A stretch of 64,000 nucleotides of DNA from Candidatus Hemicellulosilyticus sp. P3 (GCA_001543385.1 LPNH01000003.1:148731-212730); one strand, 5' to 3'; shown: positions 1-9,919, counted from the stretch's first letter. Numbers and translations are program-made. The notes: generated by a model not told the origin, from the letters alone.

Positions 1-735
1 TTCCCGCCGAAGCGCAGCGAGAAAGGCTCCTGAGTGTAGTGCAATGCCTATGTCGCGGGCAATGCTGCGGATGTAGGTCCCTTTGCCGCATCGGATACGG
101 AAGTCGAGTTGAGGCAGGTGAGCGGGAATGTAATTAACGGGATTGTTGTATCGGTGTAGTTTATTTGGTTCAGTTTGCTTATTTTCAGTTGTCTGCGGTG
201 CTTCACCTGCAGTTTCCATAGAACCTGGACGATAGGCTGTGATGTCGAATTCGGCGACGTGAACCTGTTTGCTGGCCGGCACGGCCTCGGTGTTGTCGGC
301 ACGGGCATAGGTGTAAGCCCGTTGACCGTCAATTTTGACGGCACTGAAGATGGGCGGCACCTGCTCGATTTTTCCGATGAATTGTTGCCGCACTGTGTCT
401 AACAAGGTGGGTGTTATATGTTCAAACGGGTAGTGGCGGTCAATGGGTTGCTCCAAGTCATAGCACGGTGTCGTGGCGCCCAGCACCATGGTCCCGGTGT
501 ATATTTTATCGCCCTGCTGCAGACGGTCAATCTCTTTGGTCGCCCGGCCTACGCAGACCAACAGCAGGCCCGTGGCCAAAGGGTCGAGAGTCCCGGCATG
601 CCCTATCTTGATTTTTTTGAGGCCATAGCGGTTGCGGATAATTGCTTTGACCTTGTTGACGGCTTGAAACGAGGTCCACTGACGTGGTTTGTCGATGGGT
701 ATCACTACACCGGCGAGGAGCTCTTCAGCGGTCAT
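1..735 (-). CDS. truB: tRNA pseudouridine(55) synthase TruB, C-terminus cut by window edge
   Basis: Makes pseudouridine 55 in the T-loop of tRNAs. The frame opens with ATG at 733-735 and stays open to base 1, giving 245 codons without a stop, so the C-terminus lies outside the window. The catalytic block GHAGTLDPLATG is at residues 45-56, with the nucleophile Asp51. A later family motif, GTYIRSIARDIG, is also readable. The start lies 6 bases past the uppP stop, so it is the last visible gene of the dnaN-ftsX-DUF3098-uppP-truB run and is probably co-transcribed. Family assignment is secure; only the end is missing. Confidence 0.95.
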   Translation of the reverse strand, partial: MTAEELLAGVVIPIDKPRQWTSFQAVNKVKAIIRNRYGLKKIKIGHAGTLDPLATGLLLVCVGRATKEIDRLQQGDKIYTGTMVLGATTPCYDLEQPIDRHYPFEHITPTLLDTVRQQFIGKIEQVPPIFSAVKIDGQRAYTYARADNTEAVPASKQVHVAEFDITAYRPGSMETAGEAPQTTENKQTEPNKLHRYNNPVNYIPAHLPQLDFRIRCGKGTYIRSIARDIGIALHSGAFLAALRRE

Positions 736-741
736 CTCTTC

Positions 742-1536
742 CTATAGGACAAGGGCTACGGCGCCGACAATAGCGCAATAGAGGGCAAACCAGATGAGTT
801 TGCCGCGTTTGACGATATTGATCATCCAGCGGCAGGCAAGACAGCCGCATGTGAATGCGGCAAGGAAGCCGACTGCTAACGAGAGCGGCGACAGACCGGC
901 CATGGCATGGCCGACACCTTGCTCGGCGATGTCTTTGACATCGAGCAGCGCCTCTCCCAAAATAGGAGGAATGACCATCAGGAATGAGAATTGGGCCAAA
1001 CGTTCTTTTTTGTTTCCCAATAACAGTCCGGTGGCGATTGTGCTGCCTGAACGGGAAAGGCCCGGAAGGACAGCGACAGCCTGTGCAATACCGATAATGA
1101 AAGCGTGAAGGGGCGAGATGTGTTCGCGTTGACGCGGCTTGGCCCAATATGAAAATGCCAGCAGTGCGGCAGTGACAAGCAAACATATACCCACTACATT
1201 GAGTCCGCTGCCGAAGATGGCCTCCACGCGGTCTTTGAAGAGCAGCCCCACGATGGCTATGGGTATCATGGAGATAATGATATTGACAGTGTATTTTGTG
1301 CCGTCATTCCATTTGAATCGGATCAGGTCTGTCAGAATCCAGACGATTTCCCGCCAAAGCACAACGACAGTGGAGAGCACTGTGGCAATATGTACAAGCA
1401 CGGTAAAGGTCAGGTTCTCCTCTCCGTTGAGTCCGAAAAAATATGCTCCGATGGCCAAGTGACCGCTGCTGCTGACGGGTAGATATTCTGTAAGTCCTTG
1501 TATTATGCCCAAAATGAGGGCTTCAAACCACTCCAT
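742..1536 (-). CDS. uppP: Undecaprenyl-diphosphatase UppP (BacA)
   Basis: Integral membrane phosphatase that recycles undecaprenyl diphosphate to the monophosphate lipid carrier for peptidoglycan and other surface polymers; overproduction is known to confer bacitracin resistance. 264 residues, normal for the family. The two signature motifs are present: [11 protein letters not shown] at residues 17-27 and [10 protein letters not shown] at 158-167, the latter carrying the catalytic Ser/Arg pair. The rest is largely hydrophobic membrane segments. It sits between the DUF3098 gene (18 bases upstream) and truB (6 bases downstream), in an order I recognise from other Bacteroidota. Confidence 0.96.
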   Translation of the reverse strand: MEWFEALILGIIQGLTEYLPVSSSGHLAIGAYFFGLNGEENLTFTVLVHIATVLSTVVVLWREIVWILTDLIRFKWNDGTKYTVNIIISMIPIAIVGLLFKDRVEAIFGSGLNVVGICLLVTAALLAFSYWAKPRQREHISPLHAFIIGIAQAVAVLPGLSRSGSTIATGLLLGNKKERLAQFSFLMVIPPILGEALLDVKDIAEQGVGHAMAGLSPLSLAVGFLAAFTCGCLACRWMINIVKRGKLIWFALYCAIVGAVALVL

Positions 1537-1554
1537 AGTGTAAATAGTGTGTCT

Positions 1555-1827
1555 TTAAAGTTCTTGTTCTTTCTTTTTGCCATGATACATGATGGCCACG
1601 ATTTCGACCAGCAAGCCCAATACAATGAGGATAGGGGCGACATAGAGCCTGCGGGTGTTGAACATGGCGGGGTTGAAGACTTCCGGGTCGTCGCTTCCGC
1701 CGCCCGAGAGCAGTATGTAACCCAGTGCGAGCATGACGAGGCCTATGGCAAGCAGAATGTAATTGATGCGCCCAAAAACAAAGGTGAATGTCTTTTCGCC
1801 GTTTTCGTCGGGTTGATTTTTTTTCAT
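1555..1827 (-). CDS. DUF3098 family small membrane protein
   Basis: 90 residues with two clear transmembrane segments (about 23-42 and 63-82), charged ends and a short loop containing a Gly-rich stretch. It matches the DUF3098 family, which in Bacteroidota commonly lies between ftsX and uppP, exactly as here. No enzyme motif is visible. Position suggests a role in cell-division or envelope assembly as a companion of FtsX or UppP, but that is inference from neighbourhood only; the function is unknown. Confidence 0.85.
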   Translation of the reverse strand: MKKNQPDENGEKTFTFVFGRINYILLAIGLVMLALGYILLSGGGSDDPEVFNPAMFNTRRLYVAPILIVLGLLVEIVAIMYHGKKKEQEL

Positions 1828-1865
1828 GATGATAAATTGTTATCGGGTTTGGTTGATGCCGGGGA

Positions 1866-2726
1866 TTAGCGTATCTCTGTTTTCAACTGCCGGTGGATGG
1901 CCGGCACTGTCGAAAGCCAGGTGATGAGTATCCCTGCCGCCACAATGCCACAGGCGATGGCTGCATAGTGGGGTGCGTAGTCGGGGTTGAGCAGATTGAG
2001 CTGCATTTGTTTATCGAGTGTTATTACAGCGATGGCGAGCATCAGGTCAGCAATGACTCCGCCCAAGGCTCCGTAAAGGATGCCTTTGAGGATGAACGGA
2101 CGGGCAATGAAGCCGCGGGTCGCTCCCACAAGCCGCATGGTTTGTATGGTCTCACCCATAGAATGGAATGAAAGCTGGACAGCGCTATGTATCATCATCA
2201 CACAGACGATAAGCAATAGTGTGATGAAAACAATGAGGAACCAGGTGAGTTTATGGAATATGGTGTAGAGTTCACTTACAACGACTTCTTGATAGTTGAC
2301 TCCGGTGACATAGTCGTGAAGCGCCATGGCTTGGCAAAAACCGTCAAGAACCTGTGAAGACTTTTGCGGCAGCAGATCGGCACGGAAGTTGACCATCATC
2401 GACGGATAGAGGGGGTTGTATCCGATGAAGCCGATAAAGTCTTCACCTATATCGCCGGAGAATATTTCGGCGGCATCCTCTTTGGATATGTAGTCTACGT
2501 GTTTTACATAGGGGAATTGGCTGATTTCTTTGCGCAGCTGGCTGACGCTGGCGCTGTCTATGTCGGGTACGAGGTCAACTTTGTAGGTGATTCGTTCCTG
2601 GGTTTCCCGCGTGATGCGGTAGGAGTGGTATTCAAGTAGCAGCAGCAACCCCAGCAAAAAAAGCACCAGTGTGATGCTGAGTAGTGTGGACGACTGCGCC
2701 CCGTGGCTATTTCTTTTGCGTTTCAT
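1866..2726 (-). CDS. ftsX: FtsX-like cell-division permease
   Basis: Membrane partner of the ATPase FtsE; in other bacteria the FtsEX complex couples division to activation of peptidoglycan hydrolases. 286 residues with the FtsX layout: one N-terminal membrane helix (about 14-32), an extracytoplasmic domain (about 35-155) and three C-terminal helices (about 161-180, 211-236, 253-275). The segment MRLVGATRGFIARPF after the second helix is typical of the FtsX/MacB permease fold. No ftsE lies next to it, which is common in Bacteroidota where ftsE is encoded elsewhere. It is 20 bases downstream of dnaN and probably in the same transcript. Confidence 0.9.
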   Translation of the reverse strand: MKRKRNSHGAQSSTLLSITLVLFLLGLLLLLEYHSYRITRETQERITYKVDLVPDIDSASVSQLRKEISQFPYVKHVDYISKEDAAEIFSGDIGEDFIGFIGYNPLYPSMMVNFRADLLPQKSSQVLDGFCQAMALHDYVTGVNYQEVVVSELYTIFHKLTWFLIVFITLLLIVCVMMIHSAVQLSFHSMGETIQTMRLVGATRGFIARPFILKGILYGALGGVIADLMLAIAVITLDKQMQLNLLNPDYAPHYAAIACGIVAAGILITWLSTVPAIHRQLKTEIR

Positions 2727-2746
2727 GAGTCAAAAAGAAAGTGGCC

Positions 2747-3886
2747 TTAATTGGCCAACATGACAGGCATGACGAGCATGAGTATGTCATCTGTTTTTTC
2801 AGGGTTGTCGTCAATAGGGAAGATGATGCCGGCACGGCTGGGATGCGACATGGTGATGAGGATGTGTTCGCTGTCGAGGTTGGAGAGCATTTCCGAGAGG
2901 AATTTTTCGTTGAAGCCGATTTCCATCGGCTCTCCTTCGTAGCTGCAGGGGAGTTTTTCGTTTGCACCGTTGGAAAACTCAATATCCTCTGTCGAAACGA
3001 CCAACTCGCTTTCCCGCACACTGAGCCGAACTTGGTGAGTGGATTGGTTGGCGAAGAGGCCGACGCGGCGCAACACGTTGAGCAACTGTATCCGGTCAAC
3101 GGTGAGTTTGTTGGGGTTCTCTTTCGGTATGGCAGCGCTGTAGTTGGGGTATTGTCCGTCGACAAGACGGCAATAAATGCTGGAGTTGTCAAACCGGAAG
3201 ACAACGTTGACACTATTGTATTCAAGGGTGACGTCACACTCTTCTTTACGTGTGCTCAATGCGTTTTTTACAAGTGTAATGGGTTTTTTCGGCAGGATGA
3301 AACTGGCGTTTTCTTCGCAATGGATGTCGTTGCGGCGGAAGCGGACCATTTTATGGGAGTCGGTGGAGACGAAGGTGGCACCCTCAGGTGTCAACTCACA
3401 GTAAATGCCGCACATCTGTGGACGCATCTCGTCGGTGCTGGTGGCAAAGGCGGTTTTGTTGATGGCAGAGACCCATGTTGAGGCGGGCAACGTCACTGCG
3501 ACGGTGTCGTCGATGGCAGGGAGTGAGGGGTAGGTGTCGGGGTCGACACCGGCCAGCCGGTAACTGCCGTCACCCGAGGTGATTTCGATGGCCAGACTCG
3601 TGTCGTCAATGTCCATTGTCATGGGCCGGTCGTCCAGATTCTTCAAAGTGTCCAACAGCAGTTTTCCGGGTACGGCGACGTCGGTACGGCCTTCGATGGA
3701 TCCGGTCTCCACCTCGATGGCGGTGATGAAGGTGGTCTCCAGGTCTGTGGCTTTGACGGTGAGTCTGTTCTCGTCCAAGTGGAAATGAAAGCAGTTGATG
3801 ATAGGCACCGTATTACTGTTGATGAGCACACCGCTGATGGACTGCAACTGTTTGGAGAAAGCTTGGCTGTTGACTATGAATTTCAT
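2747..3886 (-). CDS. dnaN: DNA polymerase III sliding clamp (beta subunit)
   Basis: Ring-shaped processivity clamp for DNA polymerase III. The protein is 379 residues, close to the usual length, and begins MKFIVNS, the standard clamp N-terminus. The frame could be extended to an ATG at 3955, but that adds 23 residues not typical of the family and would place the start upstream of the TATTTTTG promoter element at 3925-3932, so I prefer 3886. It ends with the C-terminal MPVMLAN, close to the usual MP-(M/L)-(R/L) tail. It heads the minus-strand run leading to ftsX and uppP. dnaA is not in the window. Confidence 0.96.
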   Translation of the reverse strand: MKFIVNSQAFSKQLQSISGVLINSNTVPIINCFHFHLDENRLTVKATDLETTFITAIEVETGSIEGRTDVAVPGKLLLDTLKNLDDRPMTMDIDDTSLAIEITSGDGSYRLAGVDPDTYPSLPAIDDTVAVTLPASTWVSAINKTAFATSTDEMRPQMCGIYCELTPEGATFVSTDSHKMVRFRRNDIHCEENASFILPKKPITLVKNALSTRKEECDVTLEYNSVNVVFRFDNSSIYCRLVDGQYPNYSAAIPKENPNKLTVDRIQLLNVLRRVGLFANQSTHQVRLSVRESELVVSTEDIEFSNGANEKLPCSYEGEPMEIGFNEKFLSEMLSNLDSEHILITMSHPSRAGIIFPIDDNPEKTDDILMLVMPVMLAN

Positions 3887-3924
3887 GTTGATTGATGTTT
3901 GTTGGTCGATAATATTGATGTTTG

Positions 3925-3932
3925 CAAAAATA
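3925..3932 (-). promoter_or_regulatory. Bacteroidota-type -7 promoter element for dnaN
   Basis: TATTTTTG on the minus strand matches TAnnTTTG. It would give a short leader of about 30 bases before the dnaN ATG at 3886. The -33 element is weak. Confidence 0.6.
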
Positions 3933-4000
3933 GTTTTTATTCTTAAATCGGACATGACTCTATTTCGGAATTTACAAACATATTATCGACAAGTGTTCTT

Positions 4001-4816
4001 TTAGTTGATATGGAAGTCGCGCAGGGCGTCGTTGAGGGTGGTTTTTTTGTCGGTTGACTCTTTGCGTCGGCCAATGATGAGGGCGCAACCCACCTGATAG
4101 TCGCCGGCAGGATAATGGCGTGTGTAGCTGCCGGGGATGACCACGCAGCGAGCCGGGACACGGCCTTGGTATACAACGGGCTCGGAATGGGTTACGTCGA
4201 TGATTTTGGTGCTGGCGGTGATGACTGTGTTTGCACCGAGAACCGCCTCTTCTTCTATCAGGGCGCCTTCGACGACAATGCAGCGGCTACCTATAAAGCA
4301 ATGGTCTTCGATGATGACAGGCTGGGCTTGCACGGGCTCGAGCACGCCACCGATGCCTACACCGCCGCTAAGGTGAACGTTTTTCCCTATCTGGGCGCAG
4401 CTGCCTACGGTGGCCCATGTGTCAACCATGGTTCCGCTGTCTACATAAGCGCCGATGTTGACATAGGAGGGCATCAGGACGACACCGGGAGCCAAGTAGG
4501 CGCCGTGGCGGGCGATGGCGTGGGGGACGACGCGGATGCCGGCAGCGGCGTGGTCCCGCTTGAGGGGTATCTTGTCGTGGAATTCAAACGGCCCCGCCTC
4601 AATGGTCTGCATGTCACATACGGAGAAGTAGAGCAGCACGGTTTTTTTCAGCCACTCGTTGACATGCCATCCGTCCGTTTTCTTTTCGGCGACACGCAAT
4701 GTGCCGGAGTTGAGCAAGCTGACGACAGATTGTACGGCTTGGCTATAGCGAGGTTCATCCAAAAGGCGGCGATCCTGCCAGGCTTCTTCTATGAGGTTGC
4801 GATAGAGTTCGTTCAT
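4001..4816 (-). CDS. dapD: Tetrahydrodipicolinate N-succinyltransferase DapD
   Basis: Transfers succinyl from succinyl-CoA to tetrahydrodipicolinate in the succinylase branch of lysine and meso-diaminopimelate synthesis. 271 residues, matching the roughly 274-residue DapD of enterobacteria. An N-terminal helical part is followed by a left-handed beta-helix of hexapeptide repeats, visible as runs such as VNIGAYVDSGTMVDTWATVG and IGKNVHLSGGVGIGG. It is transcribed alone, divergently from the exported protein starting at 4883, and lies upstream of dnaN with a 114-base gap that holds the dnaN promoter. Assignment is firm. Confidence 0.96.
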   Translation of the reverse strand: MNELYRNLIEEAWQDRRLLDEPRYSQAVQSVVSLLNSGTLRVAEKKTDGWHVNEWLKKTVLLYFSVCDMQTIEAGPFEFHDKIPLKRDHAAAGIRVVPHAIARHGAYLAPGVVLMPSYVNIGAYVDSGTMVDTWATVGSCAQIGKNVHLSGGVGIGGVLEPVQAQPVIIEDHCFIGSRCIVVEGALIEEEAVLGANTVITASTKIIDVTHSEPVVYQGRVPARCVVIPGSYTRHYPAGDYQVGCALIIGRRKESTDKKTTLNDALRDFHIN

Positions 4817-4847
4817 ACCGGTGTGATATTGGTTCGTGAAAAATGTT

Positions 4848-4855
4848 TATCTTTG
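4848..4855 (+). promoter_or_regulatory. Bacteroidota-type promoter for the exported-protein/dxs pair
   Basis: TATCTTTG matches TAnnTTTG, with a TTG at 4829-4831 as a possible -33 element. It lies 27 bases before the ATG at 4883, and the next gene (dxs) has no promoter of its own that I can see. Confidence 0.6.
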
Positions 4856-4882
4856 CCTGCTATTTGTGCGATATTGAAAATT

Positions 4883-5869
4883 ATGAAACGTCGGTATTGT
4901 GTTTTTATTGTGTGCATGTTGGCGGCGGTGTCCTCGGTGCGGCCGCAAGACAGAGCCGTCATGACACGCTATGCCGAACAAATTGCATCACAGATAGAAT
5001 TGGTTTATACTGCGAGGACAGATAATGAGCGTTACCATGCCAGTGAGACTTCGGTGGCCCTCTTTCAGGAGGCTATGTCGCAGGAACATTCATTCAAGTG
5101 GAAATGGGACTTCGGTACGCGGGTGTCGGTGTTGACTTCGACCGACGGCAAATTCCGTGTCGTCACTTGGCCGGTCGTTCGTGACAACGGCGAGTATGAA
5201 TGTTTCGGACTGGTGCAGGCCTATGATGAAGAGGATGAGGATTATCATGTCTATGTGCTGAATGACAAATCGGACGAAACGATAGGCCGCACCGAGGCGG
5301 TGCTGGGCCCTTCTCAGTGGTTTGGTTCGGTATATCAGGAATTGATTCAGACTTCGTATGAAGGGCGTACTTATTACACCCTGCTGGGATGGAGCGGCGT
5401 GGATCATTTGACGCAACGCAAGGTGATAGAGCCCGTATGGTTTAAAAAAGGGTCGTCGCAGCCGCAGTTTGGGCAGGCCTTGTTCCGTCGTGAGCGCAAT
5501 TTGCGCCGTGTGGTGCTGGAATATTCCCGCAACGCGATGGTGAATTTACGATACGAGACTCAGTATGTGCGCGAGGTGGAGACAAAGCGGGTGAAAAAGA
5601 AAGGTGTCAAGCGACCTGTGGTGGTGCAGGAATACCATGATAGCAAGAGACGGATGATACTTTTTGACGAAGTGGCGCCGCAGGTTCCGGGAATGGAGGG
5701 CCTGTATCGTTATTATATGCCCACCGGGACAGAACAGGCCTATCTCTTTTCGAAAGGCAAATGGGAGTTGCAGCCTGGTGCACAAGGCCGTGTCGACAAC
5801 CAAAAACTGAATAAACCTTTTGAGCCTTTACCCAAGGAACAACCACGTTATCAGACGCATGATGAGTGA
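4883..5869 (+). CDS. Exported protein of unknown function
   Basis: 328 residues starting at ATG 4883. The frame is open further upstream, but that part runs antisense through dapD and past the promoter at 4848, so it is not coding. The N-terminus is a typical signal peptide: MKRR, a hydrophobic stretch to about residue 18, then polar sequence. The mature protein is rich in Tyr, Trp and charged residues, with no transmembrane segment or catalytic motif I recognise. It resembles the uncharacterised secreted proteins of Bacteroidota found beside housekeeping genes. The stop is 25 bases before dxs, so the two probably share a transcript. Function unknown. Confidence 0.8.
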   Translation: MKRRYCVFIVCMLAAVSSVRPQDRAVMTRYAEQIASQIELVYTARTDNERYHASETSVALFQEAMSQEHSFKWKWDFGTRVSVLTSTDGKFRVVTWPVVRDNGEYECFGLVQAYDEEDEDYHVYVLNDKSDETIGRTEAVLGPSQWFGSVYQELIQTSYEGRTYYTLLGWSGVDHLTQRKVIEPVWFKKGSSQPQFGQALFRRERNLRRVVLEYSRNAMVNLRYETQYVREVETKRVKKKGVKRPVVVQEYHDSKRRMILFDEVAPQVPGMEGLYRYYMPTGTEQAYLFSKGKWELQPGAQGRVDNQKLNKPFEPLPKEQPRYQTHDE

Positions 5870-5894
5870 TGGGTTCTTGTTGATTCTTGCAGTT

Positions 5895-7784
5895 ATGAAC
5901 ATGTTGCAGCATATCAATAGTCCGTCGGATTTAAAACGGTTGGAGGTAAGTGAATTACGTTCGCTGGCATCCGAACTGCGGCAGTATATTATCGATACAT
6001 TGGCCACTCACCCGGGACACTTGGCTTCGAGCCTGGGCACAGTGGAGTTGACACTGGTGCTGCACTATGTGTTCAACACGCCCGACGACAAACTGGTGTG
6101 GGATGTGGGCCATCAGGCTTATGCGCATAAAATTCTCACCGGTCGCCGCGATGCATTCCCCACAATACGCTCCTATGGCGGACTCAGTGGCTTTCCCCGT
6201 CGTGACGAGAGCCCGTATGACGCATTTGGCACGGGGCACAGCTCAACCTCCATTTCTGCGGCATTGGGCATGGCGATGGCGTCAAAGTTGCAGGGCGATT
6301 TGCAACGTCAGCATATCGCTGTCATCGGTGACGGTTCGATGACCGGGGGGGAGGCGTTCGAGGCTCTGAATAACGCGGGCGTCTCGAAGGCCAACATCAT
6401 CGTTGTGCTGAACGACAATGGCATATCGATTGACAAGGCGGTGGGCGGGTTGAGCCGTTACTTTACCCGTATCACATCATCAAGTCGATACAACCGCCTG
6501 AAAGACCGTCTTTGGGCGACGTTGGGTGGCGATGATGTGAATCCTCACGGCCGTCGCCGATGCAGGGTGAGTTTTCTGCAGCGATTGACTTTTCTGGCCA
6601 AGTCGGCGGCGTTGGGCGCCCCGAATCTTTTCGAATCGTTGGGTTTTCGTTACTTCGGTCCCATCGACGGACACGATGTGGAGCAGATGGTGGATGTGTT
6701 TTCCAAGATTAAAAATCTGCGCGGGCCCCGTCTCATCCATGTGGTCACCAAAAAAGGCAGGGGGCTCGACACGGCGGAGCGCAACCCGGTGACTTATCAT
6801 GCCCCGGGGCTTTATGACGCCGCGACGGGTGACCGGTTGCAGGATAAGAAGGAGAACGCCCCGCTGAAGTACCAGGATGTGTTTGGCCATACCATTATCG
6901 AATTGGCCGAGGCCAACCCGGCCATTGTGGGCATCACCCCGGCCATGCCGACAGGCTGCTCTTTGAACTTGATGATGGACTGTATGCCCGAACGCACGTT
7001 TGATGTAGGTATTGCGGAACAGCATGCCGTGACCTTTTCGGCCGGCTTGGCGGCACAGGGCATGATTCCGTTTTGTAATATCTATTCTTCGTTCATGCAA
7101 CGAGCCTACGACCAAGTGATACACGATGTGGCGTTGCAGGGTTTGCCGGTGGTGTTGTGCCTGGATCGGGCCGGCCTGGTGGGTGAGGACGGTCCGACGC
7201 ATCATGGCGCCTTTGATCTGGCATGTCTGCGCCCTGTGCCCGGGCTGACAGTCTGTGCCCCGATGGATGAACATGAGTTGCGAAACATGATGTACACGGC
7301 ACAGTTGCCTGGCCAGGGCCCTGTGGTTATCCGCTATCCGCGTGGTCTCAGCGTGCATGTCGACTGGCGTAACCCGTTCGAACGGATCGAGGTGGGCCGC
7401 GGCCGCTGCTTGCGATCCGGTGCCGATGTGGCGATACTTACGCTCGGACATGTCGGCAACGACGCTATGGCTGCCGCTGAGAAACTGAGGGAAGAGGGGG
7501 TGTCCGCGGCTGTCTACGACATGCGTTATTTGAAACCATTCGACACAGAATTGCTCGACCGAATTGCCGCGCAGAGTTACCGTCGCATTGTCACGGTTGA
7601 GGACGGTGTTCGTAAAGGAGGTTTCGGGTCGGCGGTGGTGGAATATATGTCCGGGCGGCATGGCCGGTCGGGCGTCATTGTGCTTGGCCTTCCCGACAGT
7701 TTTGTCACTCATGGATCAGTGTCGCAGCTGAAAAAGGATTGCGGAATTGACACGGAAGCCATCCTGGCTGCTTGCCGCGGATAG
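5895..7784 (+). CDS. dxs: 1-deoxy-D-xylulose-5-phosphate synthase
   Basis: Condenses pyruvate and glyceraldehyde 3-phosphate in a thiamine-diphosphate-dependent reaction, the entry step of the MEP isoprenoid pathway; the product also feeds thiamine and pyridoxal synthesis. 629 residues from ATG 5895, the family's usual length. The frame is open back to 5820 but that overlaps the preceding gene. Visible motifs are VWDVGHQAYAHKILTGR (about 68-84), the thiamine-diphosphate/metal site GDGSMTGGEAFEALNN (145-160) and, in the transketolase-like half, VGIAEQHAVTFSAGLA. Probably co-transcribed with the exported protein upstream. Confidence 0.96.
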   Translation: MNMLQHINSPSDLKRLEVSELRSLASELRQYIIDTLATHPGHLASSLGTVELTLVLHYVFNTPDDKLVWDVGHQAYAHKILTGRRDAFPTIRSYGGLSGFPRRDESPYDAFGTGHSSTSISAALGMAMASKLQGDLQRQHIAVIGDGSMTGGEAFEALNNAGVSKANIIVVLNDNGISIDKAVGGLSRYFTRITSSSRYNRLKDRLWATLGGDDVNPHGRRRCRVSFLQRLTFLAKSAALGAPNLFESLGFRYFGPIDGHDVEQMVDVFSKIKNLRGPRLIHVVTKKGRGLDTAERNPVTYHAPGLYDAATGDRLQDKKENAPLKYQDVFGHTIIELAEANPAIVGITPAMPTGCSLNLMMDCMPERTFDVGIAEQHAVTFSAGLAAQGMIPFCNIYSSFMQRAYDQVIHDVALQGLPVVLCLDRAGLVGEDGPTHHGAFDLACLRPVPGLTVCAPMDEHELRNMMYTAQLPGQGPVVIRYPRGLSVHVDWRNPFERIEVGRGRCLRSGADVAILTLGHVGNDAMAAAEKLREEGVSAAVYDMRYLKPFDTELLDRIAAQSYRRIVTVEDGVRKGGFGSAVVEYMSGRHGRSGVIVLGLPDSFVTHGSVSQLKKDCGIDTEAILAACRG

Positions 7785-7821
7785 GTGCCGGCAGACTTTT
7801 ACCTATATTGTTATTTTTTTG

Positions 7822-7829
7822 TATATTTG
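7822..7829 (+). promoter_or_regulatory. Bacteroidota-type -7 element for the methylmalonyl-CoA operon
   Basis: TATATTTG matches TAnnTTTG and lies 79 bases before the epimerase ATG at 7909. The upstream -33 region is T-rich without a clean TTG at the right distance. It is the only good promoter seen ahead of the six-gene operon. Confidence 0.5.
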
Positions 7830-7908
7830 CACATTGTTTTGCCAATCTCGCAGATGATAATACATCATGGGGTTGTGTAAGATAAGATGTAACCTTAAAA
7901 CAACATTT

Positions 7909-8316
7909 ATGACTCCTTCACACATTGAACACATCGGCATCGCAGTCACCAATCTGGATGAGGCCATCCGTTATTGGGAAGATGTCATGGGATTGAAATG
8001 TTATGCTATCGAGGAGGTCAAAGACCAGAAGGTCAAGACCGCCTTTTTTAAATGCGGCGACGTGAAAATCGAGTTGCTGGAGCCTACTTGCCCCGAAAGC
8101 ACTATCGCTTCTTTTATAGAGAAAAATGGAGGCAAGGGGGGGATGCACCACATCGCTTTTGCCGTTGATGACACGGATCAGGCCTTGGGTGAATGCCAGG
8201 CCAAAGGCGTCCGCCTTATCGACCAGCATTCTCGTGGTGGCGCCGAAGGCTTGCATATTGGTTTCCTCCACCCCAAAAGCACATTGGGTGTGCTGACCGA
8301 ACTCTGTTGCAAATAA
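7909..8316 (+). CDS. mce: Methylmalonyl-CoA epimerase
   Basis: Interconverts (R)- and (S)-methylmalonyl-CoA, linking the B12-dependent mutase to the decarboxylase encoded downstream. 135 residues of the glyoxalase/VOC fold. The start is ATG 7909; the open extension to 7867 adds 14 atypical residues. Likely metal ligands are visible in family positions: His8 (in HIEHIG), the HHIAFAVDD block at 80-88 and Glu131 near the end (LTELCCK). It heads a plus-strand operon with mmdA (43 bases downstream), a lipoprotein, an OadG-like protein, a biotin carrier and the membrane beta subunit. Confidence 0.95.
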   Translation: MTPSHIEHIGIAVTNLDEAIRYWEDVMGLKCYAIEEVKDQKVKTAFFKCGDVKIELLEPTCPESTIASFIEKNGGKGGMHHIAFAVDDTDQALGECQAKGVRLIDQHSRGGAEGLHIGFLHPKSTLGVLTELCCK

Positions 8317-8359
8317 ACACTTATGGGATAAGCATTCCTGTATTCAAACATATCTAAAT

Positions 8360-9919
8360 ATGGCATTTGAAGAGAAAATAAAAGAACTTCTTGACAAAAG
8401 AAGCGAAGCCAAAATGGGCGGCGGCCAAAAACGCATCGAGAAACAGCACGAACAGGGCAAACTGACTGCACGGGAACGTATAGCGCTTTTGCTCGACGAA
8501 GGTTCGTTCGAGGAATTTGACATGTTTGTCACCCACCGTTGCGTCAATTTCGACATGCAAAAGCAGTCATTTCTTGGCGACGGTGTTGTGACGGGATACG
8601 GCACAATCGACGGCCGTCTGGTCTATGTGTTTGCACAGGACTTCACTGTTTTCGCAGGTTCGCTCAGCGAGACAATGTCGCTTAAGATATGCAAAATGAT
8701 GGATCAGGCCATGAAAGTGGGCGCCCCGGTCATCGGCCTGAACGATTCGGGTGGAGCCCGCATTCAAGAGGGGTGCAATTCGCTGGCGGGCTATGCTGAA
8801 ATTTTTGAGCGCAATATTCTGGCCAGTGGCGTGGTGCCTCAAATCAGCGCCATTTTTGGCCCTTGCGCCGGAGGCGCTGTCTACAGCCCGGCACTCACCG
8901 ACTTCATTATGATGACCAAGGAGAACAGTTACATGTTCTTAACTGGCCCTAAAGTCGTCAAGACCGTGACCGGCGAAGATGTAACCGTCGACAAACTGGG
9001 TGGCGCCATGGTGCATGCCACCAAGAGCGGTGTGGCCCACTTTGTCGGTGAAACCGAGGAAGACACCATCGCTCTTATCCGTGAATTAGTCGGCTATATT
9101 CCCTCCAATAATTTCGAAGAGGCACCTTTTGTGCCGACCGAGGACCCCATAGACCGTTTGGAAGACAGTCTCAACAGCATCATCCCGGACAATCCTAATC
9201 AGGCTTATGATGTGAAAGACATTATCCATGCCATCGTCGACGACGGTAATTTCCTTGAGGTGCATGAAAAATTCGCCCCGAATTTGGTGGTGGGTTTTGC
9301 GCGTTTCGCCGGCATGAGCGTCGGTATCGTTGCCAACCAGCCCAAATCCATGGCTGGTGTGCTCGACTGCAATGCATCCCGTAAAGGTGCCCGCTTTGTC
9401 CGTTTTTGCGATGCTTTCAACATCCCGTTGGTGACATTGGTCGATGTGCCTGGTTTCTTGCCTGGAACAGGTCAGGAATACAATGGAGTAATCGTCCATG
9501 GAGCCAAGATGCTCTATGCCTACGGAGAAGCCACCGTACCCAAGGTGACCGTGACGCTGCGCAAATCCTATGGTGGCGCTCATATTGTTATGAGTTGCAA
9601 GCAACTGCGTAGTGATATCAACTATGCATGGCCGATGGCCCAGATCGCCGTCATGGGTGCAAGTGGCGCCACCGAGGTGCTGCAAGGCCGCGCGTTGAAA
9701 GATATCACTGACCCGGAGGAGAAAGCCAAGTTCATTGCCGAGAAGGAAAAAGAATATAACGATCAGTTTGCCAATCCTTACAATGCAGCCAAGTATGGTT
9801 ACATTGATGACGTGATCGAGCCGCGCAACACCCGTTTCCGTGTTATCCGGGCATTGCAGGCGCTTTCCACCAAAAAGGACAGTCTTCCGATGAAGAAGCA
9901 CTGTAACCTTCCGTTATAG
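8360..9919 (+). CDS. mmdA: Methylmalonyl-CoA decarboxylase alpha (carboxyltransferase) subunit
   Basis: Carboxyltransferase that moves the carboxyl group of (S)-methylmalonyl-CoA onto the biotin of the carrier subunit, releasing propionyl-CoA. 519 residues with two crotonase-like halves of the acyl-CoA carboxyltransferase family. The oxyanion and CoA-binding signatures are readable: [11 protein letters not shown] near residue 132 and [13 protein letters not shown] near 168, with the second-half motif [14 protein letters not shown]. The same family includes propionyl-CoA carboxylase beta. The adjacent sodium-pump subunits and the absence of a biotin carboxylase argue for the decarboxylase, acting in succinate-to-propionate fermentation. 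Confidence 0.93.
   Translation: MAFEEKIKELLDKRSEAKMGGGQKRIEKQHEQGKLTARERIALLLDEGSFEEFDMFVTHRCVNFDMQKQSFLGDGVVTGYGTIDGRLVYVFAQDFTVFAGSLSETMSLKICKMMDQAMKVGAPVIGLNDSGGARIQEGCNSLAGYAEIFERNILASGVVPQISAIFGPCAGGAVYSPALTDFIMMTKENSYMFLTGPKVVKTVTGEDVTVDKLGGAMVHATKSGVAHFVGETEEDTIALIRELVGYIPSNNFEEAPFVPTEDPIDRLEDSLNSIIPDNPNQAYDVKDIIHAIVDDGNFLEVHEKFAPNLVVGFARFAGMSVGIVANQPKSMAGVLDCNASRKGARFVRFCDAFNIPLVTLVDVPGFLPGTGQEYNGVIVHGAKMLYAYGEATVPKVTVTLRKSYGGAHIVMSCKQLRSDINYAWPMAQIAVMGASGATEVLQGRALKDITDPEEKAKFIAEKEKEYNDQFANPYNAAKYGYIDDVIEPRNTRFRVIRALQALSTKKDSLPMKKHCNLPL

Noticed and set aside
4115..4882. Long in-frame upstream extension of the exported protein at 4883
   Set aside because: It runs antisense through dapD, crosses the promoter at 4848-4855, and the signal peptide starts at 4883.
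6480..7712. 410-codon minus-strand frame inside dxs
   Set aside because: Antisense shadow of dxs; His/Arg-rich composition typical of the reverse frame of GC-rich coding DNA.
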